From Candidatus Zixiibacteriota bacterium (GTDB taxonomy: Bacteria > Zixibacteria > MSB-5A5 > JAABVY01), in the NCBI GenBank assembly GCA_011056555.1, contig DSEQ01000035.1, positions 1 to 64,000 of the forward strand: DNA of 64,000 nt. Reading direction: 5' to 3'. The notes beneath the pieces are model-generated. The model was not told the origin of the DNA. It did no database searches and saw only the letters and a program-made list of their open reading frames with translations. Shown here piece after piece: positions 1 through 8,740 of the stretch (positions within the stretch are counted from its first letter, which is position 1; every line of letters begins with the position of its first letter). A program made the position numbers and the translations under genes.

Positions 1-18
1 AGTTTAGCAGGCTGTTAT

Positions 19-924
19 TTACAGCTTCTCCAGGCTGAGATTCTCAACTCCGGCGTAACGGCAATTATCGGAAGCTTTTTGATTGGCGGTCCAGGCAGCC
101 AGTTTACTGGAAAAGCCTGTGCATACCGCTGCCGAAAAAGCTGCGGCAAAGACATCTCCGCATCCGGTCGTATCAGCCAGAAACTCCACCCGGGGGGCGG
201 TCAGTTGATGGCAGACCACATCTCCGAAATCATCATATATCAAATATGATCCAAGCTCGGCCAGAGTTATACTCAGCGCTTCCCAGTCCAACTCCTTCAG
301 ACTCTGAAAAAATTCCGTTATGTTTTCCTCGGTTGCCGATGTCTCACTCAGGATCTCGAATTCCCCCTGGTTCATCTGCAGATAATCCGCACAGGCCGCG
401 TATCTTTTCCAGTCGGCAGGCTTGCGTATGTATCTCTCACCGTTCTCCTTCTTTCCCAAGGTCAGACTGTGGATATCCATATATATTTTACCGCTGTAGT
501 TCCTGCGGAATTCCTCGAGCGCATCGAGGCTGACATCATTACCGGAAATAAAATTGACCAATGTCAATTCGCTTTCCAATGCGGGCGCCAAATCCTCAAA
601 TTTAAGAGTCGGGACCCCGCCTTTCAATACTTCGGTCTTAGTCTCCCGGTCAAGGTAGTATAGATTACAGTGATTATTTTTTGCGGGGACGATTCTGATC
701 GCAGATGTTTTGATTTTATCATATTTCTTCAGGATGCCCATTACAGCTTCATTGCAATCACTTCCCAGATTCACTACCGGGAGAATCTCATAATCATCTT
801 CGGTGAGCTGCGCAAGCGCTATAATAGAGTACAGCAGACCGCCGTAGCTTTCATATTTGCGGCCGGAGGGAAGATGGATAGTATCACGATTTATTGTCCC
901 GATCGCGGCAATTCTATTATTCAT
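19..924 (-). CDS. PfkB-family carbohydrate kinase
   Basis: This is an about 301-residue cytosolic kinase of the ribokinase/PfkB superfamily that phosphorylates a sugar or sugar-like alcohol with ATP. The C-terminal family signature DTTGCGDVFAAAF, with the catalytic Asp and anion hole, lies near residues 252-264, and the N-terminal stretch GGLLYSIIALAQL matches the substrate-side region. Substrate cannot be read from the sequence. The reading frame opens with TTG-ATG; the ATG at 924 is preferred over the TTG at 927. It overlaps the 3' end of the GT9 gene by 8 bases, so the two are translationally linked. Next to a heptosyltransferase-like and an LpxL-like gene, a role in making an activated LPS sugar is possible, but a housekeeping nucleoside or sugar kinase is equally possible. 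Confidence 0.85.
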   Translation of the reverse strand: MNNRIAAIGTINRDTIHLPSGRKYESYGGLLYSIIALAQLTEDDYEILPVVNLGSDCNEAVMGILKKYDKIKTSAIRIVPAKNNHCNLYYLDRETKTEVLKGGVPTLKFEDLAPALESELTLVNFISGNDVSLDALEEFRRNYSGKIYMDIHSLTLGKKENGERYIRKPADWKRYAACADYLQMNQGEFEILSETSATEENITEFFQSLKELDWEALSITLAELGSYLIYDDFGDVVCHQLTAPRVEFLADTTGCGDVFAAAFSAAVCTGFSSKLAAWTANQKASDNCRYAGVENLSLEKL

Positions 925-1939
925 CAACCGTTTCCCTCACCGCCTCAAATACCTCCTCCACACTTATTACGTGCATACATTCCATAGGAACATCTTTTCT
1001 GGGGCAGATATTCTTGACACACGAGATACACGGCAGATCACTGCGAATGATCTTTCCCCGGGCTGCCAGTGGGCGAGTCTCCTCCGGGTTATCCGCACCA
1101 GATATGGAGATGGTGTAAGTTCCTGCGGCGGCCGCCAGATGCGCAGCGCCGCTGTCGTTGCCCACAAAGCAAAGAGCCTCCTTCATAATTCCATATGACA
1201 CCGGTAGCGAGGCACGACCGGCGAGATTTAAAAATTGGACTCCGGAATCTGATCCGACCTTTTCCACAACATCGTATTCGTTCTCTGCGCCCAGAAGAAC
1301 GACCTGAAGTTTCAAAGCCTTAACAACTCTTGCAATCAACTTGGAATACTTATCATATCCCCAGCGCCTTGAGGGAGCATTAGTCTGCGGAGTGATCACG
1401 ATATATCTATCCAGACCTCTTGCCAGTAGTTCGGCACGCTGCCTGCTCTCATCATCCGGAAATATTTCCGGTTCAACGTCAACATGAGGTATAACATCGA
1501 CACTCTTCAGCAAACGCAGGTATTTTTGGGAGCGATGAATTATCTTCTTTGGTTGATCGAGAGCATCTGTCAGCATGAACCTGCGCATCTGGGCCTTATA
1601 TCCGATCCTTGTGGGAATTTTTGCCATAAAGAATATAAGGGCGGATGAAAATGAGTCGGGCAGTATTATTCCGGTATCATAGCCGGCCTGGCCAAGCTCG
1701 TCAGCAAGTTCAAAGAATCCGGTCGGATTAAAGGAATCACTTTTGTCTTTGAGCTCGATTACATGATCCACGCGCGGATCGCTTCTAAATAACTGCGACA
1801 GATATCCCCTGACGAGAAGAGTAACCTCCCATTCGGGATGAGCATTGCGCAGAGCAGTAAGAACCGGCGCGGCCATTATGCAATCGCCCAGCCAGTTGGG
1901 AAATCGAATAATGACTTTTTTCATTTTGCTGTTTGTCAT
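917..1939 (-). CDS. Glycosyltransferase family 9 (heptosyltransferase-like)
   Basis: This 340-residue protein resembles ADP-heptose:LPS heptosyltransferases (WaaC/WaaF/RfaF type), cytosolic GT-B enzymes that add heptose to the LPS core. The N-terminus (VIIRFPNWLGDCIMAAPVL) and the C-terminal donor-site region (FVGNDSGAAHLAAAAGT, followed by PLAARGKIIRSDLPCISCVK) are typical of GT9. Its ATG shares one base with the stop of the upstream acyltransferase gene (TGATG), which indicates an LPS-type operon. A second GT9 paralogue lies at 44372-45385 beside gmhB. Acceptor and exact heptose position cannot be told. Confidence 0.88.
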   Translation of the reverse strand: MTNSKMKKVIIRFPNWLGDCIMAAPVLTALRNAHPEWEVTLLVRGYLSQLFRSDPRVDHVIELKDKSDSFNPTGFFELADELGQAGYDTGIILPDSFSSALIFFMAKIPTRIGYKAQMRRFMLTDALDQPKKIIHRSQKYLRLLKSVDVIPHVDVEPEIFPDDESRQRAELLARGLDRYIVITPQTNAPSRRWGYDKYSKLIARVVKALKLQVVLLGAENEYDVVEKVGSDSGVQFLNLAGRASLPVSYGIMKEALCFVGNDSGAAHLAAAAGTYTISISGADNPEETRPLAARGKIIRSDLPCISCVKNICPRKDVPMECMHVISVEEVFEAVRETVDE

Positions 1940-2823
1940 CAGTAATCAACTATATTTTTGAAGCGTTTATGAGTCCAGAGCCAGAAAATAGGTTTTCTCC
2001 TGATAGCGTTCTCCAGACGCCGATGATAGTATTCCACTATGGAATCAACGCCCGGAAATCTGTCATCGTCCCCGGGGAAAATGACCTCGACATTTTCGAG
2101 CCGATGACTGCCGTCTTTAAACCTCTCGAGAAAACCGGTCAGGATCGGCGTTCTCTGCCGCACGGCGATTTCCAGTACACCGGCCGGGGTGGAGACCTGA
2201 TGTCCGAAGAAATCAGCCATCCTTCCATCCTTACCACCCCAGATATCCAGCAGGGTAGCGACTCCCCGTCCATTTTGCAGGGCACGCAATATTTGCCGGG
2301 GACTGGACTCGGCGATTATAACATCTATTCTCCCATTTTTGCGGAGGGAGTTTACCAGATCGTCAACCTTGAGATTATGCTGTTGACGAACAAGCATGGT
2401 AGTCTCATATCCGTATGCTGCGACACCCTGTATCAGCAATTCCCAGTTGTCATAATGCCCTGAAAACAAGAAAACTCCGCGTTGCTTTTCAAATGCCCTG
2501 TCGAATGGGGAGAAATCCTTGATACGCACTTTTCTGCGGTAGTCATGAACTGAATATGTATTCTGGCGCAGAAATTCGACCGCGGTCATCCCGAAATTCT
2601 CAAGGCACCTGTGCAGGATTTTACTGCGCAGCTTTCGATCATCTCCAATTGCGCACAAGCTCATATTCTTGTATGCGACTATTTTGCGCCGTCCCAGCAG
2701 ATAATATATCGATGTGCCTAGAATACGGCCGCAATGAAGTGATGTTCTTTCGGGCAGTGAAGCGATGAAGGCGGCAAGCAGCTTCAGCAGAAAAAACTCA
2801 ATCCCACGGCGAAGACTCTTCAT
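1939..2823 (-). CDS. LpxL/HtrB-like lipid A acyltransferase
   Basis: A 294-residue inner-membrane-associated lysophospholipid acyltransferase-family protein of the LpxL/LpxM (HtrB) group, which adds secondary acyl chains to lipid A. The catalytic HX4E motif is present as SGHYDNWE (His123, Glu128). The N-terminal hydrophobic stretch (about residues 9-24) fits the membrane anchor, and length is close to the usual about 300 residues. It starts within the last 26 bases of the upstream peptidase gene and ends on the start codon of the GT9 gene, so the three are probably co-transcribed. Some relatives acylate other glycolipids, so the lipid A substrate is inferred from family and neighbours. Confidence 0.85.
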   Translation of the reverse strand: MKSLRRGIEFFLLKLLAAFIASLPERTSLHCGRILGTSIYYLLGRRKIVAYKNMSLCAIGDDRKLRSKILHRCLENFGMTAVEFLRQNTYSVHDYRRKVRIKDFSPFDRAFEKQRGVFLFSGHYDNWELLIQGVAAYGYETTMLVRQQHNLKVDDLVNSLRKNGRIDVIIAESSPRQILRALQNGRGVATLLDIWGGKDGRMADFFGHQVSTPAGVLEIAVRQRTPILTGFLERFKDGSHRLENVEVIFPGDDDRFPGVDSIVEYYHRRLENAIRRKPIFWLWTHKRFKNIVDY

Positions 2824-3727
2824 AGTCGAAATCCGTACTCTGCAGTTTCTCCTCCTCTTCCCATTTCTTGTAGATATCCTTATTTCTCTTGCGTATCAGG
2901 ATAAAGCCAAGCAGAAACAGAAGTACGACACCTATCCAGAGGACTATGGGATTTGTTATGATCATAATCCAATGATAATTGCTTTTTAAGTGATCCGCAA
3001 ACATTTTATCGAATCCGGCAAAATCCGTCCCGAGCACATTACGGAAAACCGTATTTCGATCCTGCCCCATGCGAAAGCCGTCCAGAAGGCTTTGAAAGGT
3101 CTCTTTACCAAAGACATCGAATATATATTTCACGGCCAGATATGACTGCGCATAAGCTATGCGCGCCTGGGCTGAATTTAACATATTCACCGCGTCAATC
3201 TCCCACAGCTCATAAAGCGATCCGGTGAGCTGGGCGGTGGAAATGGTGATGTCATCGCCGAATCCCCATTGATGCGCGAACATCATGGCAAACCCCTCGT
3301 CCATAAAACGCGGTATGCGCTTGCCGTCAACACGTTTGCTGACGGCCACATGGGCCAGTTCGTGCCTGACCACCATCTCAAAGGGCATATTCATGTTTTT
3401 TCCGGTCGGCGAAAGGACCGAGATATAATTCCGGGAGGGTATGGCTACGCCTACGCCCCAGTCGGGAATTCCGCCGAATGCCGCGGTATCGAAATCGAAT
3501 CTGCTCGCCGCGATGAAAACCCTGATGGTATCTGTAACTTCCTCCCCCAGCAGGCGTTCCAGATCGGTCTTCGCATGAAGGAGGGAAATTCTGGTGCGTT
3601 CAAACAGGTCTTTATCGGGCGCCTGTATTTTAAAGATATTGACCTGCTCATAGGCGAATGCGACCGATGAGAGGAACAGCACCAGTACAATGGCGTTAAC
3701 TATATTTCGAAAACCATTAGAGAACAT
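2798..3727 (-). CDS. Membrane-anchored gluzincin peptidase (peptidase MA-like)
   Basis: A 309-residue predicted zinc metallopeptidase. It begins with a signal-type segment (about residues 10-25), followed by a domain holding the zinc site RHELAHVAVSK (His122-Glu123-x-x-His126), with DEGFA (Asp143-Glu144) as the probable third ligand downstream, as in peptidase MA-like gluzincins. One membrane segment (about residues 256-278, ending LLFLLGFILIRKRNKD) and a short acidic cytosolic tail follow. The catalytic domain is therefore outside the cytoplasm. Substrates are not known for this family. It overlaps the downstream LpxL-like gene by 26 bases. Confidence 0.75.
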   Translation of the reverse strand: MFSNGFRNIVNAIVLVLFLSSVAFAYEQVNIFKIQAPDKDLFERTRISLLHAKTDLERLLGEEVTDTIRVFIAASRFDFDTAAFGGIPDWGVGVAIPSRNYISVLSPTGKNMNMPFEMVVRHELAHVAVSKRVDGKRIPRFMDEGFAMMFAHQWGFGDDITISTAQLTGSLYELWEIDAVNMLNSAQARIAYAQSYLAVKYIFDVFGKETFQSLLDGFRMGQDRNTVFRNVLGTDFAGFDKMFADHLKSNYHWIMIITNPIVLWIGVVLLFLLGFILIRKRNKDIYKKWEEEEKLQSTDFDYEESSPWD

Positions 3728-3745
3728 TATTACTATAAAGCAAAA

Positions 3746-4303
3746 TCAATCATTTGGTTCCTTGGTGGGCAGAAGCGGGATATCGACACGTTTGCCATCC
3801 ATGATGACGATTTTTCCCGGTGACCCGACCACAGTGCAATTATCCGGGACATCATGCATTATAATAAACGTGTTCGCGCCAATCCGGACGTTGTTCCCAA
3901 CATTGAGCGGCCCCAAAAGTGTTGCCCCGGTGCCCACAAAAACACCGCTTCCAAGAGTGGGATGTCGTTTCTTTTTATGTTTACCGGTACCGCCCAGGGT
4001 AACATTATGGAAAAGGACGCAGTTGTTGCCAATTTCAGTGGTCTCTCCTATTACCACACCCATACCATGATCGATAAAGAAACCTCTGCCGATGGTGGCT
4101 CCGGGATGTATTTCCACTCCGGTGAAGAATCTCGTCAGCTGCGACAGGATACGTGGTATGAGGGGGATGTGGGCTTTCCACAGAAAATGGGTTATGCGAT
4201 GAAGGGTAATCGCCCACAATCCGGCATAAAACAGGAATTCGATGTTTCGGGCAGCCGGATCATTGCGATAGATCGCCTTTATATCCTCAATTAATGTTCT
4301 CAC
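3746..4303 (-). CDS. cysE: Serine O-acetyltransferase
   Basis: A 185-residue cytosolic acetyltransferase that transfers acetyl from acetyl-CoA to L-serine, the first step of cysteine synthesis. The left-handed beta-helix hexapeptide repeats run from about residue 65 to 165, with the CysE hallmark IHPGATIGRGFFIDHGMGVV containing the catalytic His region and VTLGGTGK later. Length matches the short form without the long N-terminal domain of the E. coli enzyme. The start is GTG with an AAGAG-type ribosome site. It lies 16 bases downstream of the AsmA gene. A sulfur-transfer operon (Rrf2, cysteine desulfurase, mnmA) lies 3.3 kb upstream. Confidence 0.93.
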   Translation of the reverse strand: MRTLIEDIKAIYRNDPAARNIEFLFYAGLWAITLHRITHFLWKAHIPLIPRILSQLTRFFTGVEIHPGATIGRGFFIDHGMGVVIGETTEIGNNCVLFHNVTLGGTGKHKKKRHPTLGSGVFVGTGATLLGPLNVGNNVRIGANTFIIMHDVPDNCTVVGSPGKIVIMDGKRVDIPLLPTKEPND

Positions 4304-4319
4304 TCTTAAATATCAGGCG

Positions 4320-6728
4320 CTAATTATCCTTAAACAGATTATCGAGGAGTTTCTTGCCCTCCTCCTCAAGTTTTTTATCGGCAGATTCCTGCAGCTTTGA
4401 ACGATCGACCGAAAATTTGGGATCATTGTAGCTCCCGGTCAGCTTGACCGGAATGGTGATCCTGCCGTCCCCACCGCCCAGAATCGACTGCAATCCGCCA
4501 AGCGCGTCCGAACCGAGGCTGCTCTTATCCATCTCAATACCGACAACATAGTCGAGGCTGCCGTCGAATCCCGCCGAACCATTAATATTCCAGCCAGTGT
4601 TTCCAATACTCATGTTGAAATTATCAAACAGCACTCTGCCGTCTTCGACCCGAAATGTGTTGTATAAATTTCGAATCTGCTTCTCTTCAAATGTCTTGAG
4701 TCCAAGCTGATCTGCCAGTTTTTCCATAACCGGAAGATTCTCTATGCGTCCCTCACTCATATTGACTTTGCCGTTGGCGGTCAATGAGTCGAGCACCTCG
4801 GAGGGCTCGCCAACCATACCCGTGAATGATGAGCTCATGCGGGCCTTGCCGAAGAGCACATTCTCCAGCGGAGTCAGCCGCGAAAGAAAGCTGTTGATCT
4901 CAATATTATCGGCGTTAAAATCAACCTGAAACTCGGGATTGTAGAAATCCTCGTAATCTACTATCGCCTCTCCCTCAGCCTGGCCGTCATACATATCGGC
5001 GCGCATACTGGCCAGATGCAAAATGTTGTCGCGGTAATCCAGGCTGCCGGTGAAATTCTCGAACTCTACCTTAGAATAGGTTCCCCTCTCGATCCGCAGG
5101 CTGCCCTGTGCGGTAAATTGAGGGAGCCCCTCGGCCTCCAGCGCAGTTTCGGGCCCGGGCCTCACTTTTGCTGTATCCCACGGCATCATCTCCTGCAGTT
5201 CATCCAGGTTCAGATAATCGGCATTAAGCTCGAAAGTGATGGCCGGTTCATATTTATCCGATTCGGGATCAGCCATAAACGGTATTATATCTTTCATAGT
5301 GCCGTCAAGAGCGAACCGGGAGTTTCCCATTTCTGCCTGCAGATTCTCCAAATTAATATCGCGTTGTTTAAACTCCAGCTCCATGTCGACCTCTTCCACT
5401 TTCTGTTCGAGATCAACATGTGAAAGGATTAAATCCTCGAGAACTATCCCGCCATCTATTACGGTAGAAACCGGATTTTGCAGGTCGCTGGTAATATTCA
5501 ACTGGCCGTAAACCCGTCCGGAAAGCTCGTTAATGCCGTCTGAATAATCTCTGAAAGTGCGCAGATTGATGCTCATGGAGACATCGGCGTTTATCACAGG
5601 TTCGATAATGTTTTTTGCATAGACCTTTAATGAAAATGGCTCTCCGGCAAAAGTGCAATTCTCGAAGAGGAGATTGGCCGCCTTCTGCCTGAGGTTTATT
5701 TCGCCGGACTGGATTTTGAAATCACCATCCACCCGCGGACTGGAAAAAACAACATTTTCAAATGAAACTCGGCCGGAAACATCAAGTTCGCCCGGCGGAT
5801 TGAGTGGTCCCCGTACTGAGGCGGTGGCAAACATATCTCCGCTGCCCTCTAAATTATTCACAGCAGGGCTCAAATCGGGCGGCACCAGGCTCAATAACTG
5901 CTCGACCGAAAAGCGCTTGGTTCTGAAATCCAGGTTGCAGGCCGGATTGTTCATCAGAGATGTGAGCTTACCGGTTAGCTGCCCCTGCAGGTCAGCCAGC
6001 CTGATATCGATTTTTTCGATCTCGAGCATATCGGCTTTGGTAAAAAGTTTCATCTGCAGATCCGCATCCAGAGCAAGATGCGGGAACTCGATCTTTTTCT
6101 CGGGATTTCTGATGATGATATTGTCTATTCCAAATTGGCCCTGAGCATAATAGGCCTCTTCAAATCCATTTTTCTTAAGCTCCGAGTTCAAGCTCATACC
6201 GTCGAGGCTGAAGGTATATCCTGAGGAGTCGTCATAGAAATTCAGCCGCGAATTTTCTACACTCAGCTTGTGGAACAGGAATGGAATAGAGGTTGCACCC
6301 CCTGCAGGTTCCACTTCCTCCTCTTTATGCTGACCCAGATCCTCGAAATTCAATGCTCCGCTCCGGGCTCGTTCCAGATTGACTGCCAGGCCGTCCAGGA
6401 TTATCTTGGTAAATTCGAAATTCCCGGTGATAAGCGGCCACAGTTTCAGTTTTACGTCAAGTTTATCGAGGACAAAGAACTCCTCGCCGGAAAAACCCGG
6501 CAGGTTCTGCACCACCAGACTGTCCAGCTTCAGTCCTACACCGCCCCATATAGACACTGAGGCGTTTTTAACCGTAACAGGGCGGTTCAAGGATTTTTGC
6601 AGGTTTTCGACAATCAGCGCCTGCACTTTTTCGGCAGGAAAGAATATTTTGATTGCAGCAATCGAAAGCAGAGCCAGTACCAGAATTATCGATACCGCCC
6701 AGATTAGTATTTTTAACCCCTTCGACAC
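4320..6728 (-). CDS. AsmA-family protein
   Basis: An 802-residue envelope protein of the AsmA-like group, anchored by one N-terminal membrane segment (about residues 8-28, LIWAVSIILVLALLSIAAIKIF). A long beta-rich periplasmic region follows. The N-terminal AsmA signature (AEKVQALIVENLQKSLNR, then VKNASVSIWGG) and C-terminal AsmA region (SEGRIENLPVMEKLADQL, then YNDPKFSVDRSKL) are visible. These proteins are thought to bridge the periplasm and move phospholipid towards the outer membrane, related to TamB. It is followed closely by cysE. The window also codes TamB at 13131-16631, so two members of the superfamily coexist. Confidence 0.85.
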   Translation of the reverse strand: MSKGLKILIWAVSIILVLALLSIAAIKIFFPAEKVQALIVENLQKSLNRPVTVKNASVSIWGGVGLKLDSLVVQNLPGFSGEEFFVLDKLDVKLKLWPLITGNFEFTKIILDGLAVNLERARSGALNFEDLGQHKEEEVEPAGGATSIPFLFHKLSVENSRLNFYDDSSGYTFSLDGMSLNSELKKNGFEEAYYAQGQFGIDNIIIRNPEKKIEFPHLALDADLQMKLFTKADMLEIEKIDIRLADLQGQLTGKLTSLMNNPACNLDFRTKRFSVEQLLSLVPPDLSPAVNNLEGSGDMFATASVRGPLNPPGELDVSGRVSFENVVFSSPRVDGDFKIQSGEINLRQKAANLLFENCTFAGEPFSLKVYAKNIIEPVINADVSMSINLRTFRDYSDGINELSGRVYGQLNITSDLQNPVSTVIDGGIVLEDLILSHVDLEQKVEEVDMELEFKQRDINLENLQAEMGNSRFALDGTMKDIIPFMADPESDKYEPAITFELNADYLNLDELQEMMPWDTAKVRPGPETALEAEGLPQFTAQGSLRIERGTYSKVEFENFTGSLDYRDNILHLASMRADMYDGQAEGEAIVDYEDFYNPEFQVDFNADNIEINSFLSRLTPLENVLFGKARMSSSFTGMVGEPSEVLDSLTANGKVNMSEGRIENLPVMEKLADQLGLKTFEEKQIRNLYNTFRVEDGRVLFDNFNMSIGNTGWNINGSAGFDGSLDYVVGIEMDKSSLGSDALGGLQSILGGGDGRITIPVKLTGSYNDPKFSVDRSKLQESADKKLEEEGKKLLDNLFKDN

Positions 6729-6780
6729 AAGCTATCCCTCTTTCAATTAAAAGGTTTTCTTTTTATACAGAGCTCCAATA

Positions 6781-7455
6781 CTAAAGTTGCGTCTCGTCAC
6801 CAACACCGAGAATGATGACCTCGGAGTCTTTGACCTTCTTTCTGAATTCCTCCGGATCGGCCGCGATTAGCTCGAACGTGTTGTAATGCATGGGGATAAC
6901 TTTCTTGGGCTTGATGAAATCTACTGCCCGCGCGGCATCATCTATACCCATAGTAAAATTATCGCCAATAGGCAGCATGGCAAGGTCTATACCCTCTTCT
7001 CCAATCAACTGCATATCCATAAAAAGTCCTGTATCCCCGGCATGATAGATTTTCTTACCTTCCATTGTGATAATAAAGCCGCATGGACTTCCGCCGATAT
7101 CAAAATCCGACTCGCCGTCCGAAAAGCCGTGATGAGCGATTGTCAGCTTCACCCTTCCGAAGGGAAAATCGTGTGCGCCGCCGATATGCATGTTATGGGC
7201 GTTCAGCCCCTTACGCGCGGCATAAGCTGCCACCTCGTTGGGCCCGATAACAAGGGCATCATTATTTTTTGCGATCTTCTCTGTGTCACCCCAGTGATCG
7301 CCATGACCATGGGTCACCAGGACAAAATTGGCTTCAACATCCTCCGGAGCGGTTTTGGCCTTGGGATTGCCGCTCAGGAAGGGATCGATAATCAGATTAT
7401 TGGTTCCGTCGGAGATCGTAAAGCAGGAATGACTGAGATATGTAATCGTAAGCAT
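6781..7455 (-). CDS. UPF0173-type metal-dependent hydrolase
   Basis: A 224-residue cytosolic metallo-beta-lactamase-fold protein of the UPF0173 family. The metal site THGHGDHWGD (residues 49-58) is the standard HxHxDH motif. A second His (IAHHGFSDG), the Asp in YHAGDTGLF and a late His (PMHYNTF) complete the two-metal set. It lacks a signal peptide. Natural substrates of the family are unknown. Its start has a strong AAGGAGG site, and a separate promoter lies in the 121-base gap behind mnmA, so it is likely its own transcription unit. Confidence 0.88.
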   Translation of the reverse strand: MLTITYLSHSCFTISDGTNNLIIDPFLSGNPKAKTAPEDVEANFVLVTHGHGDHWGDTEKIAKNNDALVIGPNEVAAYAARKGLNAHNMHIGGAHDFPFGRVKLTIAHHGFSDGESDFDIGGSPCGFIITMEGKKIYHAGDTGLFMDMQLIGEEGIDLAMLPIGDNFTMGIDDAARAVDFIKPKKVIPMHYNTFELIAADPEEFRKKVKDSEVIILGVGDETQL

Positions 7456-7503
7456 TAGTCCTCCTTTGACCTTATTTTCCTTATTTCGATGACTTTAAGT
7501 ATA

Positions 7504-7531
7504 ATTCTATAAATTGTGCTGCGGTTGTCAA
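7504..7531 (-). promoter_or_regulatory. Sigma-70 promoter for the UPF0173 gene
   Basis: On the minus strand a perfect TTGACA (7526-7531) is separated by 16 bases from TAGAAT (7504-7509). Predicted transcription would begin near 7497, about 40 bases before the ATG at 7455. Confidence 0.6.
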
Positions 7532-7576
7532 TATATTATTGCTGCTGAATTTTTGCAGAACAGGATCATCCAGGGC

Positions 7577-8671
7577 CTAAGTTTTGACTTCCTTGATAAT
7601 TCCCCCGCTCAGGACCACATCCTGATTGTAAAACACAGCCGATTGGCCGGGAGTGATTGAAGCCACCGGCTCGGATAGATCGACTTCGCATTCATGATTA
7701 TCGAGCACAGCGAGTTTGACCGGAAATTCACGGGGAGTGTACCTGATTTTCACCACGCATTCAATTGTCTTATCCGGCTCGGAAATAGAGACCCAATTCA
7801 TATCATTGACGATAAAGCCGGAGGCTTTAATACTCTGCGCCCTGCCAACCTGAATGACATTATTCTCCGGATCGATCTTCTTTACATACACAGGCTCACC
7901 GAGGGCAATATTCAGGCCGCGTCTCTGGCCCACCGTATAATTCTGAACCCCTGAATGCTCTCCCACCTTATTTCCCTCTTCATCGAGGATCGGCCCCGGT
8001 TTCGGCTCAAGCTTGGCATAGTCTTTCAAAAAGCGGCGGTAGTTGTTATCGGTGACAAAGCAGATTTCCCGCGACTCGGGATTTTCAGCGGTTCGAAGTT
8101 CGTATTCGCGGGCCAGTTGACGCACACGCTTTTTGGTCATCTTGCCGATCGGGAAAAGAGTCCTTGAGAGAGAATCCTGGTTCAGCCCCCAGAGGAAATA
8201 AGACTGGTCACGCTTTTGATCCAGACCTTTTTTGAGAACCCAGCGGCCGGACCTGGGATAGAATTCCACCTGCGCATAATGGCCCGTCGCCAAAAAATCG
8301 GCGCCCATGACCTGCACTTTGTCCAAAAGGACATCCCATTTTATTCGGGTATTGCAGACCACACAGGGATTAGGCGTGCGTCCCTTTTTATATTCCTCTA
8401 CAAAATCGGCTATAACCGATTCCTTGAAATCCTCGGATAAATTTAAAACATGATGGGGAATGTTGTATTTTGCGCAAACCGCCCTGGCCCCCTCGATCAG
8501 ATTAATATTGCAGCATCCGGAATTGGTGTTGGTGCCCCCGCCCACATCAGCATAATCCCAGAGCTTCATAGTCACCCCAAAGACATTGAAGCCCTGCTGT
8601 TGAAGTAAAATCGCCGAGAGCGAGGAATCGACACCCCCGGACATTGCTACAGCCACCGTTTTCTTAACCAT
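7577..8671 (-). CDS. mnmA: tRNA-specific 2-thiouridylase
   Basis: A 364-residue cytosolic enzyme that puts sulfur at C2 of the wobble uridine of Lys, Glu and Gln tRNAs. The PP-loop SGGVDS is at residues 11-16. The catalytic cysteines are Cys106 (in NPCVVCN) and Cys204 (in SREICFV), followed by the C-terminal barrel domains. Sulfur is delivered from a cysteine desulfurase, which is the next gene upstream (70-base gap). The order Rrf2 regulator, cysteine desulfurase, mnmA repeats the cymR-yrvO-trmU arrangement known in Bacillus. Length is normal. Confidence 0.96.
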   Translation of the reverse strand: MVKKTVAVAMSGGVDSSLSAILLQQQGFNVFGVTMKLWDYADVGGGTNTNSGCCNINLIEGARAVCAKYNIPHHVLNLSEDFKESVIADFVEEYKKGRTPNPCVVCNTRIKWDVLLDKVQVMGADFLATGHYAQVEFYPRSGRWVLKKGLDQKRDQSYFLWGLNQDSLSRTLFPIGKMTKKRVRQLAREYELRTAENPESREICFVTDNNYRRFLKDYAKLEPKPGPILDEEGNKVGEHSGVQNYTVGQRRGLNIALGEPVYVKKIDPENNVIQVGRAQSIKASGFIVNDMNWVSISEPDKTIECVVKIRYTPREFPVKLAVLDNHECEVDLSEPVASITPGQSAVFYNQDVVLSGGIIKEVKT

Positions 8672-8740
8672 TTTATAATCCTGAAAGATACGGCAAACGC
8701 TTTCTATTCAGAGCGTTCACCAATCAAGCCCTGGCTTTTA

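Noticed and set aside
246-1198. Several plus-strand open frames opposite the kinase and GT9 genes
   Set aside because: They mirror strong minus-strand genes and show no family motifs.
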